Part shown: piece after piece, positions 40,765 through 53,715 of the stretch
How the letters are laid out: each line of letters opens with the position of its first letter
Position numbering within the stretch: the stretch's first letter is position 1
NCBI GenBank assembly: GCA_030374805.1
Contig: JARGSG010000007.1
Location: forward strand, 1-64,000
Direction: 5' to 3'
Source: Gracilaria gracilis
Taxonomy: Eukaryota; Rhodophyta; Florideophyceae; Gracilariales; Gracilariaceae
Length of the DNA stretch: 64,000 nucleotides
Program-made: the position numbers and the translations under genes
The notes under the pieces: model-generated
Told to the model about the DNA's origin: nothing
Databases searched by the model: none
Seen by the model: only the letters and a program-made list of their open reading frames with translations

Positions 40765-42520
40765 TGCCGTCTACTTTTCTTTCTCTGCTTCAAGACAATT
40801 TCTATCCATGGAGAATGTGGCAACAAGCCCTGCGCAAATGGACAGGAAGTTTTTGCATACCGTCTCGGCTGTTGGTACCGGTGGTACAGTGGGTGACTCC
40901 CCCTCTTTCTTTGTGGACTCTAAATATTCTCTTCGTACATTTAAAGGAAGACTTTGCCTGGACACAGTTTTCTTTCCTCAAGAGGGCCGAAAGCTTCTGT
41001 GGATATGGTTTAATCTACTCTCCAACTAACCGGTGACTCGTCCTGTTTTGGTAATTCTTCTCGCTTTGAAGAGTTTTCAGCGAGCAACCCAGTTCCACAT
41101 GTTCAGCATCTTTCTTCGGCCGTGTAGCGCATTCACAGCGACAGAATTTCTCGCCGAGAGGTGACTGCTAAAGCGACAAAAAGAGGTGTTGAAAAAGTGT
41201 CCGTCCTACAGCAACGTCCCATTTGCTAACCACTCTGTGGCCCACGAGCCTTCGCTTGCACTCAACAAAGAAGACGGGGAACTGTTTGCCGTTTCGCATG
41301 CAAGAATAGAAAAGGCAAATGTTACGTGCGGCTCGCTCAAACGGCTGGTGCGCTCATGGTGAGCAACAATTCATGTCACTACGATGGGCCCCTTGCGCAT
41401 TGTGGCAACCATTGCCCATCATCATGAGCCATATTTCGCAATGAAACCCCCACTGTCTCCGAGTATTGTATAGCTCTTTGTGTAAAAATGAAATATGAAA
41501 CAATCTACGTCTTCTGCTTGATGCAAGTACCGTTCTCTTCCTGTGTCACAAGTTATGTTTGTGTTATATCATCGGCAATGCGAAGGCAGCAGGTCATCCC
41601 CGCTACTTCTGCTTGCAGCCCCCTTCGAGGGAAACATTATCCCAATTTGTTTGCTTGTCGTGGGTGGTGATCGTCGCTCGACACAATTTTGTCTCTATTG
41701 AGGTAGAGGCTGCCATTCTTGTTGAGCGCAAATAACATCGATCAACAAGGGGTTTGTCAGAAAAGGTACATTTGAGGTAACATCGTCAAGAAACCACTGT
41801 CCGCGAAGGGTTAGAGAACACATCTATCGTTTGAGACCGCATCCCAGTTCTGGTGGGCGCAGGGTTGTTCGTACTGTGCCTTGCAGAAGCCCAGTGACCG
41901 TGCGCACGGGAAGAAAGCGAATTCGAAGACAAGAATTAGATTTGTCTCGATACCTGACAAGGAAGAAGAGCCCAGACGTGTTCAACGTTGGAAATCGTTA
42001 CAATTTGAGTGAACTTAAGAGAGAGAGGGGACAGATTTCCATATTATCGGGAGTGGGCACGACCAGTGGAGGTGAATGAGACCCCGGATCAAGATCAATA
42101 TTGTCAAGTTTGAAAAGTTTGCAAAGCTATAACCATGCGGATCTGCGGGTCGTCGTACGGGTTGGCGACTGCTCTGAAGAAGGAGAAGGCCAATGGATCG
42201 ATGCTGAAGAACTTCACCGTTGTCACATCGTCCCAGGATTCATTACTGTAGTCTAGGTCGCCAAGGTTTCTAATTAGAAGGAGGGGACACTTTCGCCACT
42301 GCGCATAAGATTGCCAAGGAAGCACCCGAACAGTTTGGTAGAGCTACATGAACTTCACAGACGAGGCGCGTGATCGCTACCAATAGGGTAAGGGTTAGAT
42401 AATTCCTTCAATGAAACACGCAGTAGAGTTGAACAAATGTTTTGAATTCCGGCAGAATGGCAGCATAGAGGGGGTGAGAGAGAGCAGTGGGCGTGATCAA
42501 TACTGCTAAGGAACGAACCA

Positions 42521-42540
42521 AGCTTTCGCTAACGAAAGCT
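42521..42540. repeat. 20-bp inverted repeat
   Basis: AGCTTTCG and CGAAAGCT arms around the four bases CTAA. Confidence 0.75.
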
Positions 42541-43887
42541 GATGGGTAAAAGAAAAAAATTGCTCACCAAGGCGGATCTATGGCAAAGGCCAGAGGTGAG
42601 AGTGACAGAGCTTGGTCGTTGGCCGTTGTGGGGGGCGTTTTGGAGGAGGGGAAGGAGGGCCCGCAAACATGGGGGGTGGTACGAGCACGGTCGAATCGTG
42701 TTGATGCTTCTGGACCGCCCGAGAAACATCGAACAGCGCAGTAGATGCTGAAAGTGTGGAATGGTACGGTCGGAGAACAAATAGATCGGAACGCTACAAT
42801 CGGAGGACTGGCTAATAGCGCGGTGAGAGATCTAGAGACTAAAAAGACGTGCGATGAAATCCTGATTTACACTTGCTCCAAAGCGACGTGGGCTCCTAGC
42901 TTCGAATCGGCCGCCTAAGCACTCTCCGTACACCCGTTGAGACCGTGATACCAGGTAAGCAAGCGTTCCAAGTCGGAAAAGCGAAGACCATGACACAGCC
43001 CACTCCCACCCACTCAAGGCGTTGGTGAATCTATGGCGATGGCCATGAACACTCGATTGCGGGCTAGAGCGAAGCAAAGGTGATCTACTATCGAGGAGCT
43101 TGGGCTCGATTGATCTAGCAAGTAAACGGCTGTTCTATCTATGGGTGCCATCTATCGGGTACAAGGGTAGAGTACCTTCGTACAGCAACGAAAAAGATCC
43201 ACCCGCAATTGGCCAGCAGAGGGCCGCATTCAATTTCCGTTAGCGGTCCACAGCGCATATGCCAGACAAGTTGTCACGCCATCGATGTCTTTGGTAACCT
43301 TAAGGGGCTCAGCCTGAGCCCCTCAGGTGCACAGACAAGCACCACCTTTCGGACACAGCTCGCAAATGCTACCCCTGCTTTCCGCGTGGCGTCAACGACC
43401 CGGCTCGCCACTCTTGATTGCTTCAACGTTCACAGCCTCCCGACACAGAATCGCCTCGATTTTAGTGTGTGGTACTACGCACGTGTTACGAGAGTGGTCG
43501 TCGACGAGACGCACGGTTCACCCTCCACCGCCCACGCTCCACCAAAAAACTCAAACTTTTCACTTCTGCTGCTTCGCTACCAACACCGACACATACGCTT
43601 TTGCCGCCGCCGTCGCCGCCGCCACCGCTGCAGCGGACAAAACAACTACTGCAACGTTATTGTAAGAAAACACCCTCCACCATGCTTCTCTCTTTTTCAT
43701 GCTCTTTTTCTCAAACCCTTAAGAGTTTCTTGACTCCCATCCTATATTTAAGTTGTCCTCTTTCTCACCGTTTCTCCTGCTTCCTTGTTTCATCACCACC
43801 GCGCTTCTTAAGCTTTTATAGCCCCGCCCGCCTCTTTACCTGCTTCTCTCTTCATTACTTCCCAAGCTCTATAGACTTTTATCGCCC

Positions 43888-44829
43888 ATGTCTCACTCAT
43901 CATCTTTAGCATCCGAAACAGCTTTGTCTTCTGTTCTGACAAATCAACAGCAGTTGCCATCGCACCGAAATTCATCTCAGTATTTAAACCTAACTAATCT
44001 TCCAGATGACATTTTGCTGTATATTGTTTCTCTTACTGGGGACAATGAAGCACAAATGCGTACCGCTTTTTGTCTGGGCAAAGTCTGCACCTCGTTTTCC
44101 AGACTGTTACACGGCATGTACCTACCGAGTTTATTCCGTATTACAGATAATGTCATTAAGATTCTTTTAGAATATGACGTTACTGACAAAGAATGCGCTC
44201 TAAACTCTCTTTTTTCTTCCACCACAAACCTGAAAACACTCAATATCATTGGGAGTTCTGTATACACCCCCGTTATAGAGTTTTCTGCTCTTTCTCTCTC
44301 CTGTCTGGCACGAGCCGCACAACATTCTCTTATGGAAGTCGACATTTTTCGTTGCAATATAAGCGATAGAGGACTTATTCCGTTAATGAGTTGCACCAAT
44401 CTCCGCCGTATTCGTCTTCCGTTTTCCAAAATTACGGGTTCTCTTTTTTGGCATGGCAACAACACAGGGCCTTTGGAATCACTTGATCTATCTGGTACAA
44501 CGACGCTTACACCCGACGGATTTAGTGCGATTGCTAGTTTGAGCAATCTGAAAAACTTGAGTTTAGATCTTTCCACTTCTTTTAATGATGACGCTTTGAC
44601 CAATTTTATGAGTTCGGAAATTACGAAGTCTCTAGAGAGCTTTTCTATCTCTTTTTGTCCGATTTCCGACGATTCTCTTCTTCAATTTCTTCAAAACGTT
44701 CCAAAACTAACAAAACTTACATTGGAAGAGACAGAAGAGGATAGGTCACTGCATGGTTGTTTTTCCTGTAGGATCATACAAACGATTAGAAATACATATC
44801 CAAATTTGCATGTCTGTACTGATCTTTGA
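43888..44829 (+). CDS. F-box / leucine-rich-repeat protein, 313 aa
   Basis: Intronless, ATG 43888 (MSHSSSLASETAL). After a Ser/Gln-rich leader, residues ~35-82 form an F-box-like motif: LTNLPDDILLYIVSLTG, CLGKVCTSFSRLLHG, LPSLFRI. The rest is a run of leucine-rich repeats: SLMEVDIFRCNISDRGLIPL, NLRRIRLPFSKITGSLF, PLESLDLSGTTTLTPDGF, NLKNLSLDLSTSFNDDALTN and LTKLTLEETEE. F-box proteins link substrates to SCF ubiquitin ligases through Skp1; the LRRs would bind the substrate, unknown here. Base composition is more AT-rich than the housekeeping genes upstream. Confidence 0.75.
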   Translation: MSHSSSLASETALSSVLTNQQQLPSHRNSSQYLNLTNLPDDILLYIVSLTGDNEAQMRTAFCLGKVCTSFSRLLHGMYLPSLFRITDNVIKILLEYDVTDKECALNSLFSSTTNLKTLNIIGSSVYTPVIEFSALSLSCLARAAQHSLMEVDIFRCNISDRGLIPLMSCTNLRRIRLPFSKITGSLFWHGNNTGPLESLDLSGTTTLTPDGFSAIASLSNLKNLSLDLSTSFNDDALTNFMSSEITKSLESFSISFCPISDDSLLQFLQNVPKLTKLTLEETEEDRSLHGCFSCRIIQTIRNTYPNLHVCTDL

Positions 44830-46648
44830 GTGCGATTTCCATATGGGTGTCTTCATTGCTCTCAGAATGGACACAGGCGTGGTTGTAGGAAAAATATGAG
44901 TTATATATGACATCCTCTTTTTTACATTGTTAATCATTTGCTTTGTTCCATGGAAGATTCTTAAGCTCAGCAGGAATTTCACCATCAATACCTAACGATG
45001 TTAATGTAGCCAGCTGCTGTTTTGCGCTCTAATTGTTTTGTGAAACCACCCTTTTTTGGTATTATTTATCCCACCTTCCAGTTAGAGCCCTCTTAGGCTC
45101 TTTACCGACGCGTCCACACAAGCTACCCTATTGGTTTGTGTCATCTGCTATTGTACCACGTTTGGATTTTCCGACTTGAAGTTGTGGAGTTACCAATTGG
45201 TTCAAAAAAAGTTTTTGAAAGGAACAAAGTATCGCACAATACTCGACACAGGAATAAAAACGTCAAGTTAGCCCGATTCTTTGCTCCCTACGTGGGTCCA
45301 AACAGCAACAGAGCTCTCTTCACTCTCTTAATGGCGGATTTGAGGCCAACAAGGGCCTCGGAAATACCACAAACAAAAAAACAAGGGAGAAAATATCTAG
45401 AGAGAACCATGCAGAAACAAAATAACTGCACAAACAAGAGAAAAACAAGAGGAAACCTAATACTGGGGCGTAGATATACCTAAGAGGTGAGCAAAAGAAA
45501 CAAATAGAATTAAGCCAACTGTATAGGTAAGTAATGGAGTGCAACGCGTTCTCGCGGAGTTCACCGCGTATGCGAGTCATATGGATATGAAGAGCCTACC
45601 ACTCAGGTAAGGGAATTATGACTAGTTAGTCAACCCATAGTTCATGGTGGAAGGACCCCAATTGGTATTGGTTGTGATTTCCGTGGCAGCGAGTAGTATA
45701 ATACACGTGTACGTGTGCTGGCCGTCCTCCTTAGGGATGCATTCGATTATTTCTATCTATCTATTTATTTAGTTATTACACTTCTGTGCAAGACTGCCGA
45801 CCACCCCTCTTTAGGTGTGTGAGCTCCGGCAGTCCCGTTCAAGTAGACACGAACAAGCGAGTGTTCGGCTCTGACTCAGGAACCCCTGGTGCACGATATC
45901 CTCCTTGCGGAGAGTCTGCTCCTTGAGTAGGACTAGTCATTCACCACTTGAAGCCAACAGCATGCCTCGCCGCCCATACTGCGTGTGTACTCAGTGTTTT
46001 TGTACGGTTCTTGTCGCTGCTTGACAGATGTTGCTCAACCCGACTACCTGTGTTGCTTGTTTGCTCTTGCCCCATTTGCCTTGCTTGGTCTCGCGTTTGG
46101 CGGTCCGCGGCACCACTCTTGCGGGGATCATCCACCGTGGGTGACGTCATCGATCCACCTCACAGTGTGTCTCTCCAATCCCGACTCCTCGGCTCCCTGT
46201 CACCCTCGTGTCGCTCGTCGAGGCGGTGGGTCCCGGTCCTACACCCTGTTCACGCACCCATCCCGCGAGCGGCTCTGTTTGCTCAGATAACCCACCTGGG
46301 AGGAAGACACCGGACGTCTTCCTGTGTTTTTCCGGTCTGGGTTTGCACTACAAACTGGTCCCCTGACCTAGAACTCGTTGATCTTACACGGATAACTGAT
46401 ACCGCGAACGCATTGATCCGCGTCGAAGATTCCACTCGGAACACCGGTACTGCCAACGGATGTTCCCTACTTCTAGGCTGTGGGAGCCTGGAGAAGTCGT
46501 TCGAACGGTAACCGAGTAATTGCGTTGCTACCCCTTATTGGATTATTGGTTAACTCTGTTGAGTGTGTATCACTCATTTGAGGTCACCCTATTTCGTTGT
46601 TTCTACTGATTGTCTTCAGTTTCTGGTTCTTTCCACGCTCTGTTAACG
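44830..46648. other. 1.8 kb region without an accepted gene
   Basis: Mixed composition with short frames only. A TATC/TTTA-rich patch (45757-45778) is a simple repeat. The stretch 45940-46600 is GC-richer and open on the plus strand (45948-46511), but with no motif; it may be a leader or decayed element DNA. Confidence 0.4.
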
Positions 46649-47109
46649 ATGGGCTCAGGCAAGCGGTCCCGTGACCTTAGTCCTGGCCCGTCCAAACCCC
46701 GCTCGGCGTATGCTGACGTACCCCGCGGCGCGCGGTCGGTCTTTGAGAGTTTCGATGGTATCGAGAAGAAACCCGGAAGCCGGAAGCCGTCATCCAATTC
46801 GTCGTTGCCTCCCGTGGCAGAGTCCTCAAGTGCCCCGGTAAAGAGGCCGGACACTGCTGTTGCAGGTAATGATGCGCTCGTTGGAGAGTTACAGGTCAAT
46901 TTTCGGACTCTAAAGCCCATATTTCTGTGCTACAGAGCTCTCATTCTGCATTCGTCACCGAGGTCGATACACTCCGCATGAGGATTGATGCCGATCTCGT
47001 CGGAGGTGTATCTGGAGATCTAGTTGTGCTACGGACCGATGTGAACTCTCTATTGGAAGTACTACGTACGTCGGTGTTATCGGAATGCTATTTTGGCGGT
47101 CAAAAATGA
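46649..47109 (+). CDS. candidate small protein with a 41-bp intron
   Basis: ATG 46649 (MGSGKRSRDLSPGPSKPRSA) opens a basic, Ser/Pro-rich frame. Joining 46649-46894 to 46936-47109 across a GT...CTACAG interval of 41 bp keeps a frame that continues SSHSAFVTEVDTLRMRID and DLVVLRTDVNSLLEVLRTSV, a coiled-coil-like helix, to a TGA. The product would be 139 aa. A 41-bp intron is very short, so a frameshift is the alternative. The ORF sits just left of the large element and might belong to it. No family recognised. Confidence 0.3.
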
Positions 47110-47618
47110 CCGAATTAAAACGAACGAAAACCCGGTGAATTTATCCAAACTTTGGAGGTGTTAATTTCCGAAAATATTTCCACCTTTCCACTTGTGCTAG
47201 TTTTTTTCGAAAGAATTATTCCAAATTGTTCCCATCTTTGCTCGTTTGGATGGAAGGGAAACTAGCATACTTCTTTCGTTTATGGTAGTTTCGCAGCACA
47301 ATGTAAGTGTGTTAGTGTCACCTACGTTCATGTATACGGGGGAGAATAGCGAGATAGACGCTTAGATAGAAACTTAAATAGCTGTTTATCGAATAGGAAT
47401 AGGAGTATACAAATAGATCGAATACCTTTTCAGTTTGTGGAGATCGGTTCACTACTCAACACCTTTCACATCAGGCATTCGTATACTAAACATATGAAAC
47501 GCCTTGGAATCACGCGCAATCATCCCCACCACTCTGTGTCACCGTCCGTGCGCCATATTACGCTCCCCGCTACGTACCCCCAATCCTCTCCAACACCCCC
47601 CCCTCAACCTTTCCCGCC
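47110..47618. other. AT-rich spacer, possible left margin of the large element
   Basis: 509 bp, AT-rich, changing abruptly near 47500 to the C-rich DNA of the element. No terminal repeat could be matched by eye within the window. Confidence 0.35.
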
Positions 47619-50600
47619 ATGCCCAACTGCTGCTTTGAAGGCTGTTCCTTCTTCGCCCGCACCATCCCCGCCATCCAAAGGCACCAGAGGAGATGCCCCA
47701 ATCGCCTCAACCCAAACAAGCTTTTCCTCTCCCCAGGCGGAGGCCTCCCCCACTTCCCCCCACGCATCAAGCGTCACAAGTCTACCCCCCACCTCCATAC
47801 ACCTCCCCCTCCCACGAACCGCCCTTCCGACAACGTACCCATCGCAGACGACGACTCCTACCACAACGGGCAACCCTCCCTCTCCCTCCACACCCAGGAC
47901 GCCTACCACATCGCCACCACCCCCGTCTGCTTCATCTCCCCCTCCCCTCCTTCCCCTCCTCCCCCTTCCTTCCCCCTCCTCAACAACCCCCACCTCAAAC
48001 GCATGGTCCTCTACATCTCTTCCATCGCCTCCTCCCTCGGCCTCCGAAAGGCTGACGAACTCATCTCTCTGCTCTACGACCCGGCCTTCTCCAAATCCGC
48101 CTTCCACAACGCCGTCTCCTCCGCCACCCAGTGCCTCGAGCTGCAAGAAACCCTCTTCCAGTACCGTGTCAGCAACATCGGCTTCGCTCCCACCACCCTC
48201 TCCGACCCACAGCAGCTCTTCTCCACCACCATCTTTCGAAAGGACCCCATCCAGGTCCTCAAACAACAACTCGCCCTCGCACACTTCCACAACACCTTCT
48301 TCCACCCCGTCTCCCACACAACTCCTTCCGGCCCTCGCGCTTTCGCCCACCTCATGGCCTCTACCCTCGGAAAAGAAGCAGTCCTCGCCCTCAAAGCCGC
48401 AATCATGCACTCCTCGAACGACTCCTGCATCTGGCACACCCCCGACTTCACCGGTATCGACTCCTTCATCGGTTTGGTTTAAATCTACTCCGACAAGTCC
48501 TCCACCTCCCTCAAATCCTCTTCTATCACCTCCTACCCCCTTTCCATCACCCTTCTCAACTTCTCCGATGCCTTCCGTCGCAAGTGCATCACCTAAAACC
48601 TCACCCTTCTCGGATACTTGCCAACCTCCTTCCTCCCAACCAACCCCTCCCAAGACCACGACTCCATCCCTCAAACCTCCTCTCACATCCCCCGCCACAC
48701 CAAAATGGAACTCATTCAGCTCGCCATCTCCAACCTCCTCGGCCCTCTCCTCTCCTCCGGTCTCAACGGCTTCCCCTTCCGTGACGGCCGTGGCGTTCTC
48801 CGCCACTGTCACCCAATCATCGCCAGCTACTGCGCCGACATCCCCGGAGCAAAAGACATCCTCTCCATCTCCCACGGAACCCGCTCCCAACACCTCTGTC
48901 ATAGATGCACCGTCTCCCGCACAGACCTCCCCTTACACATTCGATCCCCTTCCCCGCGAACTCAGCACCAGACCCTCGCCGCACGCAAATCACACTCCAC
49001 TCTCCTCCAACAATCATAGGACGCTCTCCTTGCTCGTAAACCCAGAATCTCTCGCAACACAAAAGAAAAAGCCCTTGAAGCCCTCCACTCCCCCTCCCTC
49101 GCAAAAGTACTCCTCTCTCTTCGAATCATACCCTCTTCTCAAAATCACCCGACTCCTCTCCCCTTACAACATCTTCACCTTCGAACCACTCCATAACTTC
49201 CACCTCGGCGTCTCCAAGCTCATCAAGCTCTCCGCCATCAAAAGACTCCGCTCAGAATCACTCTTCACAACCCCCTGGGCCCCTAAGTCCCGTCTTTCCT
49301 TCAACTCCGTCCGCAATTCCATCCTCAAACATTCAAACACCATCCTCTTCGCCATCGAAAAGCACTCCCCCGCAAACGGACTCCACATCGACTTCTCCAC
49401 TTCCGACAACGGTCCAACTCTCAACGGTTTCTTCACTACCGACGGCTGGCGTGGTATGCTCGAAGCAAAAGACTACCGCGCACTCGACATGGTCTTCCCC
49501 TTCATCGGCGCCTTCCTCGACCGATGCTGTGACGAAGTCGATTTAGCTCCCATCACTTCCGTCTTCTCCAAGTACTCAGACCTCTTCCTCGCCTCCATGC
49601 GATACAACACCTTCACCGAATCGACCGACGCCCGCCTAACCGAGCTCCACAGCCAAATCCGCTCCTTCAAGCGCACAGCCGTACTCGTCCTCGGCCCCCA
49701 CCACACTTCCAGCCTCGGAACCCTCAAGTTCCACCTCCTCGACCACATTGTCGAGGACATTCGCCGCTTCGGTGGCCTCCACTTCAATGATGCCCGCTTA
49801 TTCGAGCACGACCACACTTCTTCAAGTCCCACTACTCCAAAACCTCAAAGCGCAGGTCTACCGCACATCAAGAAACCATTCGTGCTATCCACCGCTCCGA
49901 CTCCGTCAAGGACTGGAATCCCGTCTCCAAAAACCCTTCCATCACCTCCTCCTCCCCTGGCCTCGCTTTCCCCCTCCAATCCCGAGAACCCGGTTTTGTC
50001 CGTGATGGCAAACACACCTCCTTCGCTGACCTAATCACTGCCCAAAAGTTCATTCGCTCCAATCCTCACCTCCCTCACAAATCTCTTCAAGACCTCTTCC
50101 CCCCGATACCCTATCCATACTTGCACAATTTGGAAGAGACGCCCTCCCATCCTTTATTACCATCTCTCTCGAAGTTCTACAACTCACTGACAGCTCCCCC
50201 GCCCTCCGTCAGGCTCGACTCACCATAGTCAACTCCACTTACGTCGTCGGCAGTTACATCCCAACACTCGACAACTACATCACAGAACGAAACGAGCTCA
50301 CCATCCAGAATCCTCCTGTCCCCATCATTCAACGAATTTTTGCCACCCCCTCCTTTGGTCCATCCAAGTCCCCAAAGTTCTCCCACGTTCTTGTCGCCGG
50401 CTCCACCTCCCCCCCTCCACATCCATCGTCTGGGTCTGCAAACTCATCTCCCTTCTTCGTTTCGCCCATTCTTCTTCAACGTCTTCTCCCAAGGTGTTCG
50501 CCATCGTCCAGTTCACGGAACTCGTCCCACCCAGCGACGACGTCGATCTCACCCTCAACTGCGTTTGCCTCCGATGGGCGACAGACGACGAACATAACCA

Positions 50601-50826
50601 CACCATCCATCCAGTTCCCATCTCTACCCACTCTACTTCCCATAACGTTTTCTTTTGGTATGGACCCATTCCCTCTTCCTCCATCCTCGGCTCCGTTCAT
50701 GTTCTCTGCCAGAACCACCCCGCTCCTCCCTTCACTTCTCGTCTACACTGGCGCTTTCACCGATTCTATCTCAATCTGTTCTATCGAGACCCCACCGCCA
50801 AGCCTTATTTCTCATCCAACACGTAG
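47619..50826 (+). pseudogene. KDZ/Plavaka-like DDE transposase, interrupted
   Basis: ATG 47619 opens with a C2HC-type finger (MPNCCFEGCSFFARTIPAIQ then RHQRRC), as in many fungal and algal KDZ/Plavaka transposases. Downstream pieces follow the expected order: LFSTTIFRKDPIQVLKQQ, SDKSSTSLKSSSITSYPLSI (Asp block), CHPIIASYCADIPGAKDI, HLCHRCTVSRTDLP, FEPLHNFHLGVSKLIKLSAI, LKFHLLDHIVEDIRRFGGLH and a tail with IVNSTYVVGSYIPTLDNYI. In-frame stops are TAA 48480, TAA 48595 and TAG 49017. Frame changes occur near 49100, 49815 and 50100. The long Pro/Ser/Thr-rich frame over the first 1.5 kb is only the shadow of this frame in C-rich DNA. Not functional as sequenced. Confidence 0.6.
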
Positions 50827-51141
50827 CCTCTATTCTCTGTTACCTTCAGCTTCATAAAAACCCGCTTCCTTTCAATTGGAAGGAGTGAAGATACGCATGA
50901 CATGAGGAAGAAGAAGCATTTCTTCCCCATCCCACACATACCTCCACCCCTTCCCCCGTCACTGCACCTCACCCTACCCTTAGTAGCCCGCCTCCTACCT
51001 ACCATCAACCCCTGTCCCTTCCCTGCGTTCCGCCCGGTGTGCCACCAACCGCCCGAAACTCGGGTCCTCCGGTCGACAGGCCGCTATGTAACAATCAAGA
51101 ACTGTACCTAGTCTCCGTGTTATTTTTGCCATAAAACATTC

Positions 51142-53715
51142 CTACCTCACAGCTAGGTATATCTTCTCCCTCGATGGTACCCACAGCCCAACTGTCGCAG
51201 TTCTCCCAGAGTTTCCCGACACCCACCTCGGATCTTCATCCACAATCCCATCGTTCTCAAACTCCTCGGCATGCTTCCCTTGTAGCGATTGCCAGGCTAC
51301 CCCCAGTATTCCTTCAACAGCCCTAAGTAGATACTTCCCATACAAAGTAGAGAACAAAAGCTGTATTTGCCCTCCATGTCCCACAACCTCGTTCATAGTT
51401 TTCGCCACACAGGCAATCCAGCCGTCAAGTCTCGCAAGGTGCATCACTGTCCCATCCACGTACTGCCGTTCACCGTTACTCTGCCTCTCCACTGCGTATC
51501 CCATTTACTCCTCCAACACTGCCACCGCCATCTCATTTTTGAGGTACATATCTTCATCATCAACCTCCCATGGTGGCCCAACCGCACGAGACCCGGAATA
51601 TGCAAGTTCTTCGAACCGGCTCGATCTCCACGCACACAACTCATTCCCCCGCCCTCCTCCCTTCCCACCAGCTTCTCGCGCGCCTCCCCCATCTGCTGCT
51701 TCAGCTCTTCTCATAGCTCAGTCCCTTCAGTAGGTTTCGCACGTTTTGCAATCAAATCATATCCAAGGATGGAGAATAACTTGTCGCGAGCCGCCCGCTT
51801 CCGCACTACAATCAAATCGCTTGATTTCTGCTTCATCTGCTGCCTCAGACACTTGTCCGCACTGACATTATTCACATACTCCTGTTTCATTCCCGCTTCT
51901 CGTATCGTCTCCCAAGTATCTCCCATTATTTCCGTCTCCACCACATACTTCAACAGCACATCACTTCCTCCCTCCGTTGATGGCGTATACGCCCTCATCT
52001 CATATGGCACTTGATACGGGCACCGAGGTACCATCTCCTTCTCCCCAACCACAAATATGCTGCCCTCCCTGCTTTCTCCCACCGTCTCACTCTTGTTCTT
52101 ACAGCTCCTACCAACGTTCTCCGTGTCAAAACTGAGTTCTGACGCCTCCAACTTCGCATAGTAGAGAATCTTATCATATACTACTTGCAAAAACGTAAAA
52201 ACATTCTGGCACCTCTATATCATGCTTTCGACACCCCTTCACTTCCTTCCCACACCCCCTTCGCTTCCTATCCTTCAAAGCCTCCCTTAAACTTTCAATC
52301 AACACATTTTGCTGCTTCAGCTCCTCCCTCAACCGTTACAATTCTTTCTGCGTGAGCTTCAAACTCACTATCATGGTATAGTGATCCTCCCTCATATTTA
52401 CCAGCTTCCCTTTCAACTAATTCACCCTCTCAACCAGTGCAGACCTTGGCAACACGCGTAAGTTCTCTTCATCTCCTTCTGCTATTCCTGTAGTTCCCAT
52501 TTCCCTTGCTCCGTTCCTCTCTCCACGATCCCCAGAATCGTCGACTCCTGCCTCATGCACATTGTCCTCAATCCGAACGGCATTATGCCTCACACGTATT
52601 CCTTCAGGCGTTCTTACCGCGGTTTCCATCAAGTTCCCTCCAGTTCTAAGCCTGTTTAGGACAACGACATCTTCTCCATCGAATACCCTCCCATCCACTG
52701 GTATATTGTCTTTCACATTTTCAATCACTGATCCACCACTGCTGCGTTCTACACCTCTCCCGGGCAACTTGTCTCGGAGCCATTTCATCCCCTCCACATT
52801 GGCGTGGCTCCCCATTCCATCGCCCACACGCCCAATTCGCCTCCCACTGTCCTCTGCGTTTCCATGCTCCCTCATATGCCTCATATCCCCCACTTCCTCT
52901 TCCTCCCGCATCCCGGTATGTCGCGGTTCACCAGTTCTTTCTCTGCGCACCATTCGATTCCTCCTAAAACCAACCACAACCTTCATGCTCTCGTTCCTCG
53001 CCTCCTGAACGCCTCTTCCTACTTCCCTTTCGCGACTCCTACCCTCCCTAACGCCAACCCCAGCCACTCTCTCTCCTTTCTTCCCTCGAATACCACGGCT
53101 AACTATCCCACTAGTACTTTTTGCTATCGTCCTTCCCTCCCCCCCCACTGCGACACTCCCTCCCCTTCTCTATGACATCTCCACACTCACCTTCTTCTAC
53201 AACTTGCGTGGAGTCATCGCCCCTTCGCCGCCCACCTCTACCCCTACTGCCCCGCGCATCATCCCCCTGCCTTCCTCCCATCCCTCTTTTGCTTTCCCCT
53301 CCTCCATTTTCCATCTCATGTGGAAGTGGAGTAGCTTGTGTTACCAAAGCACTTGCCGTTCGCTCGGTTCGCTCCGTTTGCTCTGTGCGTCGGTTCGCTC
53401 GGTTCGCTCGGTTCGTTCGGTTCGTTCGGTTCGCTCGGTTCGCTCGGTTCGCTCCAAAGGTCGGCGTCTATCACGTCTCTCAGTGTTCTTCCTACCTTTC
53501 GCACGTAATGTGCTTCGAGGAGCGCATGAACTACGCCCAATACCGCCCTCGCCATTTTCCACATCGCCGCTTCGAGGCACACGCGTAGTACTACCCAAGC
53601 CATCCTCGCGACCCCGATCTACCACCTCTGCACGCGTTCGCTCTTTTGACGCGCGTCCGCTTACACCCTCCGCATTCGCATTCGCATTCACACTTCTCGT
53701 TTTTCGTTTCCCCAT
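51142..53715 (-). pseudogene. coiled-coil protein gene of the large element, interrupted
   Basis: Minus-strand frames from ATG 53715 (MGKRKTRSVNANANAEG) to 51142. The first part is Arg/Gly/Glu-rich and contains an ERT repeat (53357-53453). In the middle RLREELKQQNVLIESLREAL is an evident coiled coil. The end has LQVVYDKILYYAKLEAS, QVPYEMRAYTPSTEGGSDVL and a globular-looking tail (LDGWIACVAKTMNEVVGHGG, LRAVEGILGVAWQSLQG). Interruptions are TAG 52417, TAA near 52346, TGA 51711 and TAA 51505, with one-base shifts near 53150, 52190 and 51650. No family recognised. Its coding strand faces the transposase, so the two genes converge. Confidence 0.45.
53357..53453 (-). repeat. 10-bp tandem repeat, about ten units
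   Basis: Plus-strand unit CGGTTCGCTC or CGGTTCGTTC, variants at one base, plus a few imperfect copies. Read on the minus strand it encodes repeated Glu-Arg-Thr. Confidence 0.85.

Larger units (their letters stand above)
39306..43887. other. 4.6 kb largely empty region
   Basis: No recognised gene apart from a weak minus-strand ORF (40315-40764). It contains a 20-bp palindrome (42521-42540). About 42560-42780 resembles the sequence near 4240-4490, so it is an old dispersed repeat. The last 600 bp before 43888 are pyrimidine-rich with short repeats and probably hold the F-box gene promoter. Confidence 0.5.

Noticed and set aside
45948-46511. 187-codon plus-strand frame
   Set aside because: Ser/Leu/Cys-rich without motif; other frames in the same DNA are equally open.
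47437-49100. Long Pro/Ser/Thr-rich open frame resembling a mucin or cell-wall protein
   Set aside because: It is a shadow of the zinc-finger transposase frame in CCC/TCC-rich DNA; only the part after about 49100 in this frame is genuine transposase.
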